A stretch of DNA of 64,000 bases from Leminorella richardii (GCF_900478135.1 NZ_LS483470.1:2724501-2788500); one strand, 5' to 3'; positions 45,142-53,419 are shown, numbered from the stretch's first letter. Translations and numbers: made by a program. Notes: generated by a model from the letters alone, not told the origin.

Positions 45142-45170
45142 TTGACAACAATCCGGCAATCCAGTATCAA
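45142..45170 (+). promoter_or_regulatory. leu operon promoter
   Basis: TTGACA (45142-45147), exactly 17 bp spacer, TATCAA (45165-45170). It lies 36 bp upstream of the leader peptide start. A consensus -35 with a reasonable -10 at optimal spacing. Confidence 0.75.
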
Positions 45171-45206
45171 TATCCCCCTCAACCGAATTAACAAGGTGCT
45201 GATTAC

Positions 45207-45281
45207 ATGTTCAACATTCGCCTCCTTAGCCTCCTCCTCCTCGCATCTCCTTGCGCGGACGACTTGTGGGCAGCGAACTGA
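45207..45281 (+). CDS. leuL: leu operon leader peptide
   Basis: 24 codons, ATG at 45207 to TGA at 45279: MFNIRLLSLLLLASPCADDLWAAN in two parts (MFNIRLLSLLLL, ASPCADDLWAAN). Six of the first twelve codons are Leu, including four CTC in a row. AAGG lies 10 bases before the ATG. A ribosome short of charged leucyl-tRNA would stall on the CTC run and change folding of the downstream attenuator, as for E. coli leuL. Confidence 0.92.
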   Translation: MFNIRLLSLLLLASPCADDLWAAN

Positions 45282-45303
45282 ACTGAATCAGAAAGAACAC
45301 AAG

Positions 45304-45333
45304 AACCCGCGCAGACTGCGCGGGTTTTTTTTT
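45304..45333 (+). terminator. leu attenuator terminator
   Basis: AACCCGCGCA-GAC-TGCGCGGGTT followed by seven more T (45325-45333). A very stable 10 bp stem 23 bp after the leuL stop and 54 bp before leuA: the Rho-independent attenuator of the leucine operon. Confidence 0.95.
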
Positions 45334-45387
45334 GACCTCGCAGGACGCCGAAGCCGGTAAACCGTCAAACACTGAAAGGAACACGTC

Positions 45388-46935
45388 ATGAGCCAACAAG
45401 TCATTATCTTCGATACCACCCTGCGCGACGGCGAGCAGGCGCTGCAGGCCAGTCTGAATGTAAAAGAAAAAATGCAGATAGCTCTGGCGCTAGAGCGCAT
45501 GGGCGTTGACGTTATGGAAGTGGGCTTTCCGGTATCCTCCCCCGGTGACTTTGAATCCGTACAGGCTATCGCTCGCCAGATTAAGAACAGTCGCGTCTGC
45601 GCTCTGGCCCGCTGTGTGGATAAAGATATTGACGTCGCCGCCGAAGCGCTGCGCGTCGCTGAAGCCTTCCGCATTCACGTATTTTTGGCGACCTCTACGC
45701 TGCACGTTGAATCCAAGCTGAAGCGCTCGTTTGAAGACGTTATGGAAATGGCTGTTCGCTCAGTCAAGCGCGCTCGTAACTACAGTGACGATGTCGAATT
45801 CTCCTGTGAAGACGCAGGGCGTACGCCAATAGACAACCTGTGCCGCATCGTCGAAGCCGCCATCGGCGCCGGTGCTACCACCATTAACATTCCCGATACG
45901 GTCGGCTACACCGTTCCCCGCCAGTTCGGCGGCATCATCGAAAGCCTGTACCAGCGCGTTCCTAACATCGATAAAGCTATCATCTCCGTCCACTGCCACG
46001 ACGATCTGGGCATGTCCGTCGCCAACTCCATCACTGCCGTGCAGGCAGGCGCCCGTCAAATTGAAGGAGCGATGAACGGCATCGGGGAGCGCGCCGGGAA
46101 CTGTGCGCTGGAAGAAGTCATCATGGCCATCAAAGTACGTCAGGACATTCTGGGTGTGCACACCAATATCAACCATCAGGAAATCTACCGCACCAGTCAG
46201 TTAGTCAGCCAGCTGTGTAATATGCCTGTACCCGGCAACAAAGCGGTCGTAGGTTCAAACGCTTACGCGCACTCTTCCGGTATCCATCAGGACGGCGTGC
46301 TGAAAAATCGCCAAACCTACGAAATCATGACGCCGGAATCCATTGGCTATAGCCAAGTACAGCTGAACTTGACCTCTCGCTCTGGCCGCGCCGCCGTGAA
46401 GCACCGCATGGAATCGATGGGCTATAGCGAAAACGACTACTCACTGGACGAACTGTATGCCAACTTCCTGAAGCTGGCTGACAAAAAAGGCCAAGTGTTC
46501 GACTACGACTTGGAAGCGCTGGTCTTTATCAGCAAGCAGCAGGAAGAACAGGATCGCTTCTCGCTGGACTACTTCAGCGTGCAGTCAGGCACCAACCTGA
46601 TGGCGACCGCTACTGTGCGCCTGATCTGCGACGGTGAAGTGAAGTCAGAAGCCGCTACCGGCAACGGCCCTGTAGACGCAGTTTATCAGGCTATCAACCG
46701 TATCGCTGAGTACCCAATTTCTATCGTCAAATACCAGTTGACCGCCAAAGGCCAGGGTAAAGACGCGCTGGGTCAGGTAGACATCGTGGCGGAATATGAA
46801 GGGCGACGCTTCCACGGTATGGGTCTGGCAACCGACATCGTCGAGTCATCTGCGCTGGCGCTGGTGCACGTGCTGAACCACGTATGGCGCGCCCAGCAGG
46901 TGGAAGCGCAAAAGCAGAAGCTGGCGCACGTTTAA
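45388..46935 (+). CDS. leuA: 2-isopropylmalate synthase
   Basis: First committed step of leucine synthesis: acetyl-CoA plus 2-oxoisovalerate. 515 residues (E. coli 523). The DRE-TIM barrel starts IFDTTLRDGEQALQASL, with SVHCHDDLGMSVANS and GIGERAGNCALEEV for metal and substrate binding; the C-terminal LeuA regulatory domain for leucine feedback follows from about residue 390 (SVQSGTNLMATATV). First structural gene after the attenuator. Unlike in E. coli, 363 bp separate it from leuB. Confidence 0.98.
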   Translation: MSQQVIIFDTTLRDGEQALQASLNVKEKMQIALALERMGVDVMEVGFPVSSPGDFESVQAIARQIKNSRVCALARCVDKDIDVAAEALRVAEAFRIHVFLATSTLHVESKLKRSFEDVMEMAVRSVKRARNYSDDVEFSCEDAGRTPIDNLCRIVEAAIGAGATTINIPDTVGYTVPRQFGGIIESLYQRVPNIDKAIISVHCHDDLGMSVANSITAVQAGARQIEGAMNGIGERAGNCALEEVIMAIKVRQDILGVHTNINHQEIYRTSQLVSQLCNMPVPGNKAVVGSNAYAHSSGIHQDGVLKNRQTYEIMTPESIGYSQVQLNLTSRSGRAAVKHRMESMGYSENDYSLDELYANFLKLADKKGQVFDYDLEALVFISKQQEEQDRFSLDYFSVQSGTNLMATATVRLICDGEVKSEAATGNGPVDAVYQAINRIAEYPISIVKYQLTAKGQGKDALGQVDIVAEYEGRRFHGMGLATDIVESSALALVHVLNHVWRAQQVEAQKQKLAHV

Positions 46936-46957
46936 ATAAAAACGACATTGAGATTGT

Positions 46958-47243
46958 TGACAAAGGTCTTGAATAAAACTTACGGAGTCAAACGGCGGGA
47001 GAGGCCTCCGTTGGGGTCGACTTGGCGTAAGCCAACGACAAACCGGCCTTGCCGGTTTGAACAGCGCTAGCGCTGGCCCTTTAGGGTGAAGCCCGAAGGG
47101 CTTCATAACTGCCCGTAGGAGGGCTAGGCCCGCCGCACTCCCAAAGCTAATACAAGCGCCCTCCCGACCGAGCACGATGGTGATATAAGTAGGCCGTATT
47201 TTCGGTCGGAATATCCTCTAAAGCTTATAAGGATGGTTTGTCA
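46958..47243. repeat. hairpin-rich element, copy 1, between leuA and leuB
   Basis: 286 bp from TGACAAA to TTTGTCA, inverted ends. The core 47008-47120 is identical over 113 bp to copy 2 (50590-50702). The core is a string of small stem-loops: TTGGC/GCCAA, AAACCGGC/GCCGGTTT, the palindrome CAGCGCTAGCGCTG, GAAGCCC/GGGCTTC. A longer stem near the right end pairs CCGACCG (47164-47170) with CGGTCGG (47203-47209). Frames translated across it are shadows with no start signals. It interrupts the leu operon and must be transcribed for leuBCD to be made. Miniature transposable element or structured RNA are the main options. Confidence 0.85.
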
Positions 47244-47298
47244 GCAGTCTAATTGGTTTAGCATTATTAAAAATAAACAATAGAGGTAAAGAGCAACT

Positions 47299-48390
47299 AT
47301 GACGCGTTCCTATCACATTGCCGTTCTACCGGGAGACGGCATCGGCCCAGAAGTCATGCAGCAGGCGATAAAGGTGTTAAACGCCGTACGCCAGCGTTTC
47401 GCTATGGACATCACGACGCAAGAGTATGACGTCGGCGGCGCTGCTATCGATCGCCACGGCATGCCGCTGCCGCCGCAAACGCTGGAAGGCTGTGAAAAGG
47501 CTGACGCAGTGCTGTTCGGTTCGGTTGGCGGCCCCAAATGGGTACACCTGCCGCCTGACGAACAGCCGGAACGCGGTGCCCTGCTGCCCCTGCGTAAACA
47601 CTTCCAGCTGTTTTCTAACCTGCGCCCAGCCAGCCTGTACAAAGGTCTGGAAGACTTCAGCCCGTTAAGAAGCGACATCGCCCACAAAGGGTTCGACATT
47701 CTGTGCGTGCGCGAACTGACCGGCGGCATTTACTTCGGCCAGCCTAAAGGGCGCGAAGGCAGTGGCCCACAGGAAAGAGCCTTTGATACCGAGGTGTATC
47801 ATCGCTTTGAAATTGAGCGTATTGCCCACATCGCTTTCGAAGCGGCACGCAAGCGCCGCTCCAAGGTGACCTCGATTGACAAGTCCAACGTGCTGCAAAC
47901 CTCCATCCTGTGGCGCGAAGTGGTGACAGAAATTGCCAAACAGTATCCCGATGTGGAGCTGAACCACATGTATATCGACAACGCGACGATGCAGATGGTG
48001 AAAGAGCCGTCACAGTTTGACGTGGTGCTGTGCTCCAACCTGTTCGGCGACATCCTGTCCGACGAATGTGCGATGATCACCGGCTCAATGGGCATGCTGC
48101 CGTCAGCCAGCCTGAACGACAAAGGCTTTGGCCTGTACGAACCGGCAGGCGGCTCTGCGCCTGATATCGCGGGTAAAAACATCGCCAACCCGATCGCCCA
48201 GATCCTATCGCTGTCTTTACTGATGCGCTACAGCCTGAACGCTAACGACGCGGCTGACGCTATTGAGAACGCGGTCAACAAGGCGCTGGCGCAGGGATTC
48301 CGCACCGGTGACTTAGCGGGCAGCGGCCCGTCTGTATCTACCAGTCAAATGGGCGACGCTATCGCTCAGTTCGTCGCAGAAGGAGCATAA
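47299..48390 (+). CDS. leuB: 3-isopropylmalate dehydrogenase
   Basis: NAD-dependent oxidative decarboxylation of 3-isopropylmalate. 363 residues (E. coli 363). Family motifs are LPGDGIGPEVM at the N terminus, the LRPASLYKGLEDF and RELTGGIYFGQP substrate loops and the metal/NAD region NLFGDILSDECAMITGSMGM with EPAGGSAPDIAGKNIANP. AGAGGTAAAGAG precedes the ATG. It follows the hairpin element and leads directly into leuC (2 bp). Confidence 0.98.
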   Translation: MTRSYHIAVLPGDGIGPEVMQQAIKVLNAVRQRFAMDITTQEYDVGGAAIDRHGMPLPPQTLEGCEKADAVLFGSVGGPKWVHLPPDEQPERGALLPLRKHFQLFSNLRPASLYKGLEDFSPLRSDIAHKGFDILCVRELTGGIYFGQPKGREGSGPQERAFDTEVYHRFEIERIAHIAFEAARKRRSKVTSIDKSNVLQTSILWREVVTEIAKQYPDVELNHMYIDNATMQMVKEPSQFDVVLCSNLFGDILSDECAMITGSMGMLPSASLNDKGFGLYEPAGGSAPDIAGKNIANPIAQILSLSLLMRYSLNANDAADAIENAVNKALAQGFRTGDLAGSGPSVSTSQMGDAIAQFVAEGA

Positions 48391-48392
48391 CT

Positions 48393-49805
48393 ATGTCTCA
48401 GACAATGGCCAAAACACTGTATCAAAAGATCTATGACGCTCACGTAGTGTATGAGGCAACGAACGAAACGCCCCTGCTGTACATTGACCGCCATCTGGTG
48501 CACGAAGTCACTTCTCCTCAGGCATTTGACGGCCTGCGCGCCATGAAGCGCCCGGTTCGCCAGCCGGGGAAAACCTTTGCCACGATGGATCACAACGTTT
48601 CAACTCAGACCAAAGACATCAACGCCTGCGGCGAAATGGCCCGCATCCAGATGCAGGAACTGATTAAAAACTGTAAAGAGTTCAACGTCTCTCTGTACGA
48701 TCTGAACCACCCTTATCAGGGCATCGTGCACGTGATCGGGCCAGAACAGGGTATGACTCTGCCTGGCATGACTATCGTGTGCGGCGACTCCCATACAGCC
48801 ACCCACGGCGCGTTCGGTTCGCTGGCCTTCGGCATCGGTACCTCCGAAGTGGAACACGTGCTGGCGACGCAAACTCTGAAGCAGGCGCGTGCCAAAACGA
48901 TGAAAATCGAAGTGAACGGCGCTACCGCACCGGGCATCACGGCAAAGGACATCGTACTGGCAATCATTGGTAAAATTGGCCACGCAGGCGGCACCGGCCA
49001 CGTAGTGGAATTCTGCGGCGACGCCATTGAGGCGCTGTCGATGGAAGGCCGCATGACCCTGTGTAACATGGCGATTGAAATGGGCGCCAAGGCCGGGCTG
49101 GTTGCGCCGGACGACGTGACCTTCAGCTACGTGAAAGGCCGCCAGTTCGCACCCAAGCCTGAGCAGTGGGACGAAGCCGTCGCCTATTGGCGTACGCTGA
49201 AGTCCGATCCGGGAGCCACCTTTGACGCAGTTGTCACATTAAACGCCGAAGAGATCGCCCCGCAGGTGACTTGGGGCACCAACCCCGGACAGGTAATGGC
49301 CGTTGACCAGAATATTCCCGATCCGGCTGCTATCAGCGATCCTGTTGAGCGCGCTTCAGCGGAAAAAGCGCTGGCCTATATGAATCTGCAGGCAGGCCAA
49401 AAGATGACCGACGTCGCTATCGACAAGGTGTTTATCGGCTCCTGTACTAACTCCCGCATTGAAGATCTGCGCGCTGCCGCAGCGGTTGCCAAAGGGCGCA
49501 AAGTGGCTCCCGGCGTTGTTGCCATGGTCGTGCCTGGCTCAGGCCCGGTAAAAGCGCAGGCCGAAGAGGAAGGTCTGGACAAGATCTTTATCGAAGCCGG
49601 TTTTGAATGGCGTCTGCCCGGATGCTCCATGTGTCTGGCAATGAACAACGATCGGTTAGAGCCCGGCGAGCGCTGTGCTTCAACCAGTAACCGCAACTTT
49701 GAAGGCCGTCAGGGCCGAGGCGGACGCACCCACTTGGTCAGCCCCGCGATGGCCGCCGCTGCCGCCGTCAGCGGCCACTTTGCCGACATCCGTTCGCTGG
49801 CTTAA
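48393..49805 (+). CDS. leuC: 3-isopropylmalate dehydratase large subunit
   Basis: Aconitase-family subunit that carries the 4Fe-4S cluster for isomerising isopropylmalate. 470 residues (E. coli 466). Cluster cysteines are in FIGSCTNSRIEDLRAA and LPGCSMCLAMN; DHNVSTQT and VCGDSHTATHGAFG are conserved active-site segments. It starts with MSQTMAKTLYQKIYDAHVV; the AKTLY part matches the usual start, so the true start could be a few codons later. Works with leuD. Confidence 0.98.
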   Translation: MSQTMAKTLYQKIYDAHVVYEATNETPLLYIDRHLVHEVTSPQAFDGLRAMKRPVRQPGKTFATMDHNVSTQTKDINACGEMARIQMQELIKNCKEFNVSLYDLNHPYQGIVHVIGPEQGMTLPGMTIVCGDSHTATHGAFGSLAFGIGTSEVEHVLATQTLKQARAKTMKIEVNGATAPGITAKDIVLAIIGKIGHAGGTGHVVEFCGDAIEALSMEGRMTLCNMAIEMGAKAGLVAPDDVTFSYVKGRQFAPKPEQWDEAVAYWRTLKSDPGATFDAVVTLNAEEIAPQVTWGTNPGQVMAVDQNIPDPAAISDPVERASAEKALAYMNLQAGQKMTDVAIDKVFIGSCTNSRIEDLRAAAAVAKGRKVAPGVVAMVVPGSGPVKAQAEEEGLDKIFIEAGFEWRLPGCSMCLAMNNDRLEPGERCASTSNRNFEGRQGRGGRTHLVSPAMAAAAAVSGHFADIRSLA

Positions 49806-49817
49806 GGAGACAACAGA

Positions 49818-50420
49818 ATGACGAAGTTTACTCAACATACCGGCATCGTAGTGCCGCTAGACGCCGCCAACGTAGATACGGACGCCATTATTCCTAAGCA
49901 GTTTCTGCAAAAGGTCACCCGTACCGGCTTTGGCCAGCATCTGTTCAACGACTGGCGTTTTCTGGACGACGCAGGGCAACAGCCCAATCCAGACTTTGTG
50001 CTGAACAAGCCGCGCTATAAGAGCGCATCCATTCTGCTGGCGCGGGAAAACTTTGGCTGCGGCTCGTCCCGCGAGCACGCGCCGTGGGCGCTGACCGACT
50101 ACGGCTTCAAAGTGGTGATTGCGCTAAGCTTTGCCGATATTTTTTACGGCAACTCGTTTAACAACCAGCTGCTGCCGGTCACACTGGCAGAGGCGGAAAT
50201 TGACGAACTGTTCGCACTGGTAGGCGCTCAAGAGGGCGTTACCTTTACCGTCGATTTGGAAAATCAGAAAGTGATTGCCGGTAGTAAAGAGTATGCCTTT
50301 ACTATCGATCCCTTCCGCAAGCACTGCATGATTAACGGCCTGGACAGCATCGGTCTGACCCTGCAACATAATGACGCTATCAGCGCCTATGAGGCAAAGC
50401 AGCCCGCGTTCTTACGCTAA
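49818..50420 (+). CDS. leuD: 3-isopropylmalate dehydratase small subunit
   Basis: Swivelling-domain subunit of isopropylmalate isomerase. 200 residues (E. coli 201). MTKFTQHTGIVVPLDAANVD, TDAIIPKQFL and the NFGCGSSREHAPWAL loop that binds substrate are intact. AAGGAGA is 8 bases before the ATG. Last gene of leuABCD; a strong terminator follows. Confidence 0.98.
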   Translation: MTKFTQHTGIVVPLDAANVDTDAIIPKQFLQKVTRTGFGQHLFNDWRFLDDAGQQPNPDFVLNKPRYKSASILLARENFGCGSSREHAPWALTDYGFKVVIALSFADIFYGNSFNNQLLPVTLAEAEIDELFALVGAQEGVTFTVDLENQKVIAGSKEYAFTIDPFRKHCMINGLDSIGLTLQHNDAISAYEAKQPAFLR

Positions 50421-50434
50421 TACACCATAAACAT

Positions 50435-50464
50435 AAATAAGCCTCCGCAAGGAGGCTTATTTCA
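50435..50464 (+). terminator. leuABCD terminator
   Basis: AAATAAGCCTCC-GCAA-GGAGGCTTATTT (50435-50462), a 12 bp perfect stem with a four-base loop and a T-rich 3' arm, 15 bases after the leuD stop. It is a strong intrinsic terminator. Confidence 0.92.
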
Positions 50465-50470
50465 GATTGA

Positions 50471-50826
50471 TGACAAAGATCTCAAATAGAATTTAAGTAT
50501 ATTACGGAGCTAAACGGAGGGAGAGCGCTACTCGCTTCGCTCGCCCTTCGGGCCAACACTTCGTGTTGTTCAACGCCTAAAGGCGTTGTCCGTTGGGGTC
50601 GACTTGGCGTAAGCCAACGACAAACCGGCCTTGCCGGTTTGAACAGCGCTAGCGCTGGCCCTTTAGGGTGAAGCCCGAAGGGCTTCATAACTGCCCGTAG
50701 GAACGGTAGGCCCGACGCCCACCTAAGGCTAATAAAGGCGCTCTTCCGGCCGAGCACAATAGCGATATAAATAGGCCGTATTTTCGGCCGGAATATCCGC
50801 TGAAGCTAATTTAGTATGGTTTGTCA
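50471..50826. repeat. hairpin-rich element, copy 2, after leuD
   Basis: 356 bp from TGACAAA to TTTGTCA, the second copy of the element at 46958-47243. It shares the identical 113 bp core (50590-50702) but carries an extra block at 50524-50588 with four more hairpins: GAGCG/CGCTC, GCCC-TTCG-GGGC-like, AACAC-TTCG-TGTT and CAACGCC-TAAA-GGCGTTG. The right stem reads CCGGCCG (50746-50752) and CGGCCGG (50785-50791), where copy 1 has CCGACCG/CGGTCGG: one A-T pair replaced by G-C, so pairing is kept. It starts directly after the leu terminator. Confidence 0.85.
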
Positions 50827-51346
50827 GCAGCCTGATTTCATAATAATCTCATCAGACCGACCTACATTAATATATTATCCCCCACACTCTTTTCATTAAT
50901 TTAAATAACAAAACACACATAATTTAAACAAAATAGAAACAAAGATTATTAATTTATAATTAGAATACAAATCAATAAATTAATAAAAATTTTCACGATG
51001 AAACACATTCTTACTCAAATATCATACAAATATTATTTCATTAAAAAACATACAGATAAAAACAAAATAATTACATATTACTCTATTCGGATTATTGATT
51101 ATTTCCCTTCATTAACGTATTAATATGTTCACTGCTAATATATAGCGCAAAGATAGTTAAGTCTTAAATACACTGAATAGTTTTAAAACCACATTTTGAC
51201 CGATAGCGATGCCGTACTTTTATTCTCTTGTGCGGCCGTCCGATCGCGTCTTCAGGAAGAAAGCGCCGGGAACCGTTCCCGTTTTGCACCGATCGGCCCC
51301 ATCTGTTACCTATTGCTCAAAGTGCCGTTTACAAGGCAAACTTTTA
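50827..51346. other. very AT-rich region upstream of the membrane regulator
   Basis: About 520 bp, most of it strikingly AT-rich (50870-51190), with many A- and T-tracts and no plausible gene. The composition is unlike the rest of the window. It may be bound by H-NS-type silencers and may mark acquired DNA. Individual promoter elements cannot be chosen with confidence because many TATAAT-like sites occur. Confidence 0.6.
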
Positions 51347-52090
51347 ATGAATACTGATAGCACACAGGTACATTACGCGATTAACGGTTGGCTACTCGAT
51401 AGCACGACCGATTCCCTGATCCACCAAAAGACCCGAGAGATCAAACGCCTCGGTGAGTTCCAATTCAGGCTCCTGATGATTTTGAGCGAAAGCCCTGACA
51501 CGATATTTTCCAGAGACCGCCTGAATGCGCTGGTTTGGGAAAAGCGCGTCATCGGCCAAAACAGTCTCCCTAACGCTATCCACGCGCTGCGTGCTGCACT
51601 AGAGGACTGCGGAAAGAATCAGAAGGTGATAAAAACCGTTCCGAGGAAAGGTTACCTTCTCGATAAAGCCTACTGCATAGCCCTGACGCCAGAAACCGAA
51701 AGCTCAGAGCCTGCTGTCGATGGTGACATCACAGTAGTGGCATCACCTCAACTCGACAGCGTAGAACTGTCTAACAAACCAGAGGAAACGGTCAATCAGC
51801 CAGAAAGCGACTATCTCCATAACATCAGTTTGCTCCAGACAGACTGGGTTGCTCCTGAAACCATCCAAAAAGCGGCCTCCCGGAAAAATCGGTACTATGT
51901 CAGTCTGCTAACTCTAGTGTTTAGCGCGCTGCTCCTAGGCGCATTCTTGCTTCCGCCACCTCAGGCTTTCTCCGGTATTGATACACTCAAAGAGGAACAA
52001 GAGTGCCTGCGCCCCGACCTTCGGTTTAATCATTCCGACGTATCTCCCTCCTCACTGGCAAAGATTCTACACCTGCTAAAAGAAGCCTAA
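51347..52090 (+). CDS. ToxR/CadC-like membrane-anchored winged-helix regulator
   Basis: 247 residues from 51347 (AAGG ten bases upstream); an in-frame ATG at 51209 would give 293 residues with an unconvincing, family-free N terminus. Residues about 8-112 form an OmpR-type winged helix: RLGEFQFRLLMILSESPD, FSRDRLNALVWEKRV, NAIHALRAALEDCG and the wing KTVPRKGYLL. A polar linker (115-180) is followed by one membrane helix (183-203) and a short outer domain of about 44 residues with one Cys. This is the ToxR/CadC layout: DNA binding inside, sensing outside. Target and signal unknown. It stands alone in AT-rich DNA and is followed by a hairpin. Confidence 0.82.
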   Translation: MNTDSTQVHYAINGWLLDSTTDSLIHQKTREIKRLGEFQFRLLMILSESPDTIFSRDRLNALVWEKRVIGQNSLPNAIHALRAALEDCGKNQKVIKTVPRKGYLLDKAYCIALTPETESSEPAVDGDITVVASPQLDSVELSNKPEETVNQPESDYLHNISLLQTDWVAPETIQKAASRKNRYYVSLLTLVFSALLLGAFLLPPPQAFSGIDTLKEEQECLRPDLRFNHSDVSPSSLAKILHLLKEA

Positions 52091-52116
52091 CGCCTGACCA
52101 AACATTTAAAAGCGAG

Positions 52117-52152
52117 ACAGCGTGAGAAAAATACTCATTTATCTCACGCTGT
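52117..52152 (+). terminator. hairpin after the membrane regulator gene
   Basis: ACAGCGTGAGA (52117-52127) and TCTCACGCTGT (52142-52152), an 11 bp perfect stem with an A/T-rich loop, 27 bases after the stop. The following DNA is only moderately T-rich, so termination is likely but not certain. Confidence 0.6.
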
Positions 52153-52366
52153 GCTATTTACTGTTTCGCGACATTTCGACAAAATTGAATAACTTCTTTA
52201 CTACCCAAGCGCGCTATTCTCGGTTCCTCTAAGGTTATCCGATCTGCCTGCGCAGCAAACGCCTACTCTTCAGCGACGAAAAAACCGTACACTGACCCGC
52301 GGCGTTTCACTTATAACGCGCCGCTCCAGCGCTTGGCGTTTAGTTTATTAACTTTAGGAAAAGTGC

Positions 52367-53083
52367 ATGATAGGTCCATATCTCAACGGTGCCGCCATCT
52401 TTTTTGGCGGCGCCCTCGGCCTCGTTTTGGCGCCCTTCATCCCACAGAGATTGAGAGAAGGCCTTCCCGCCGCGTTTGCCATGACCTCTATCGCCATGGG
52501 CATCATAATGACCATCAAGGTGCAGCAGCTGCCCGCCGTCGCACTGGCGCTGATCCTTGGGGTCGCCATTGGTGAACTTTGCTATATGGAGAAAGGCGTT
52601 CAGCGGTTTGGCACTTGTGTTCAACGCGCACTGTCTCGCGTTGTCCCCCAGCGGCATCACGGTATGACGCAAGAGGTGTACAGCCAGAACTTTAGCGCGC
52701 TGATCGTACTGTTCTGCGCCAGCGGCACTGGCGTAGTAGGCTCACTCACAGAGGGCATGACCGGCGACTATCAGCTTTTGCTGGTCAAGTCGCTACTGGA
52801 CGTGTTTACCGCCGCTATTTTCGCCACTTCACTGGGCGTCGGGGTGATGACCATAGCCCTTCCCCAACTGGCGATTCAGGCTACGCTGTTTTATTCAACC
52901 CGCCTTATCATGCCCTTTATGAATGAGATAACGCTGGGAGACTTTTCCGCCTGTGGGGGGATCCTGATGATCGCCGTTGGGCTTCGCATCGCGCAAATCA
53001 AGTCGTTTGCCGTGGTGAACTTCCTGCCTGCGCTAATTCTTATCGTGCCCATATCCCTTTACTGGCATAAACTTATGGGGTAA
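52367..53083 (+). CDS. DUF554 family membrane protein (YqgA-like)
   Basis: 238 residues, about six or seven hydrophobic segments, start MIGPYLNGAAIFFGGALG. This opening, the central SQNFSALIVLFCASGTG, and GGILMIAVGLRIAQIK near the end fit the DUF554 family of putative inner-membrane transporters (E. coli YqgA is a member). Function unknown. AGGAAA precedes the ATG. It lies upstream of the thi operon but is separated from it by the riboswitch leader, so no functional link is implied. E. coli has setA/sgrR in this interval instead. Confidence 0.8.
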   Translation: MIGPYLNGAAIFFGGALGLVLAPFIPQRLREGLPAAFAMTSIAMGIIMTIKVQQLPAVALALILGVAIGELCYMEKGVQRFGTCVQRALSRVVPQRHHGMTQEVYSQNFSALIVLFCASGTGVVGSLTEGMTGDYQLLLVKSLLDVFTAAIFATSLGVGVMTIALPQLAIQATLFYSTRLIMPFMNEITLGDFSACGGILMIAVGLRIAQIKSFAVVNFLPALILIVPISLYWHKLMG

Positions 53084-53154
53084 TTCCCCCTTGCTGCGCG
53101 CTGGGCGTAAATCGCGCTTTCTCCGCGCGGCAAGAGCCACTACAATGCTGATAC

Positions 53155-53293
53155 CTCAACGGGGTGCTTATATCAGGCTGTGTTCTGCCGCTATATCCGA
53201 TGGCAGAACACAGACTAAGCTGAGAATGCGTTCAACTGCCTGAACCTTACCCGTAGAACCTGATCCGGTTAGTGCCGGCGGAGGGATTTGAGA
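53155..53293 (+). ncRNA. TPP riboswitch (thi box) upstream of thiB
   Basis: Conserved thi-box elements in order: GGGGTGC (53161-53167), a variable paired arm (CTGTGTTCTGCC with GGCAGAACACAG), CTGAGA (53219-53224), ACCCGTAGAACCTGATCCGG (53249-53268) and GTGCCGGCGGAGGGA (53272-53286). These form the P2-P5 helices and the thiamine pyrophosphate pocket. In the leader of thiBPQ it should switch the transporter off when TPP is high. A TACAAT box lies just upstream at 53141-53146. Confidence 0.95.
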
Positions 53294-53419
53294 ACGCGTT
53301 CGACTTTTGTCTGCCGCTGAACGCGCCGCTGTCTCAACACCCTTTACTCTCCGCCTTTGACCTTTCGCACTGGCTTTATCGCTGACTTAACAAGCTGATT
53401 GAATAAACAGGAGAGCAAC

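Noticed and set aside
46846..47175. Open frame of 109 codons across hairpin element copy 1 (minus strand), similar to one of 91 codons in copy 2 (50482-50757)
   Set aside because: The similarity comes from the shared non-coding repeat. The frames begin and end differently, run antisense over the end of leuA or into flanking DNA, and have no ribosome site or family.
51209..51346. N-terminal extension of the membrane regulator from the ATG at 51209
   Set aside because: The added 46 residues are outside the winged-helix family, and the ATG lacks a ribosome site; the ATG at 51347 is preferred.
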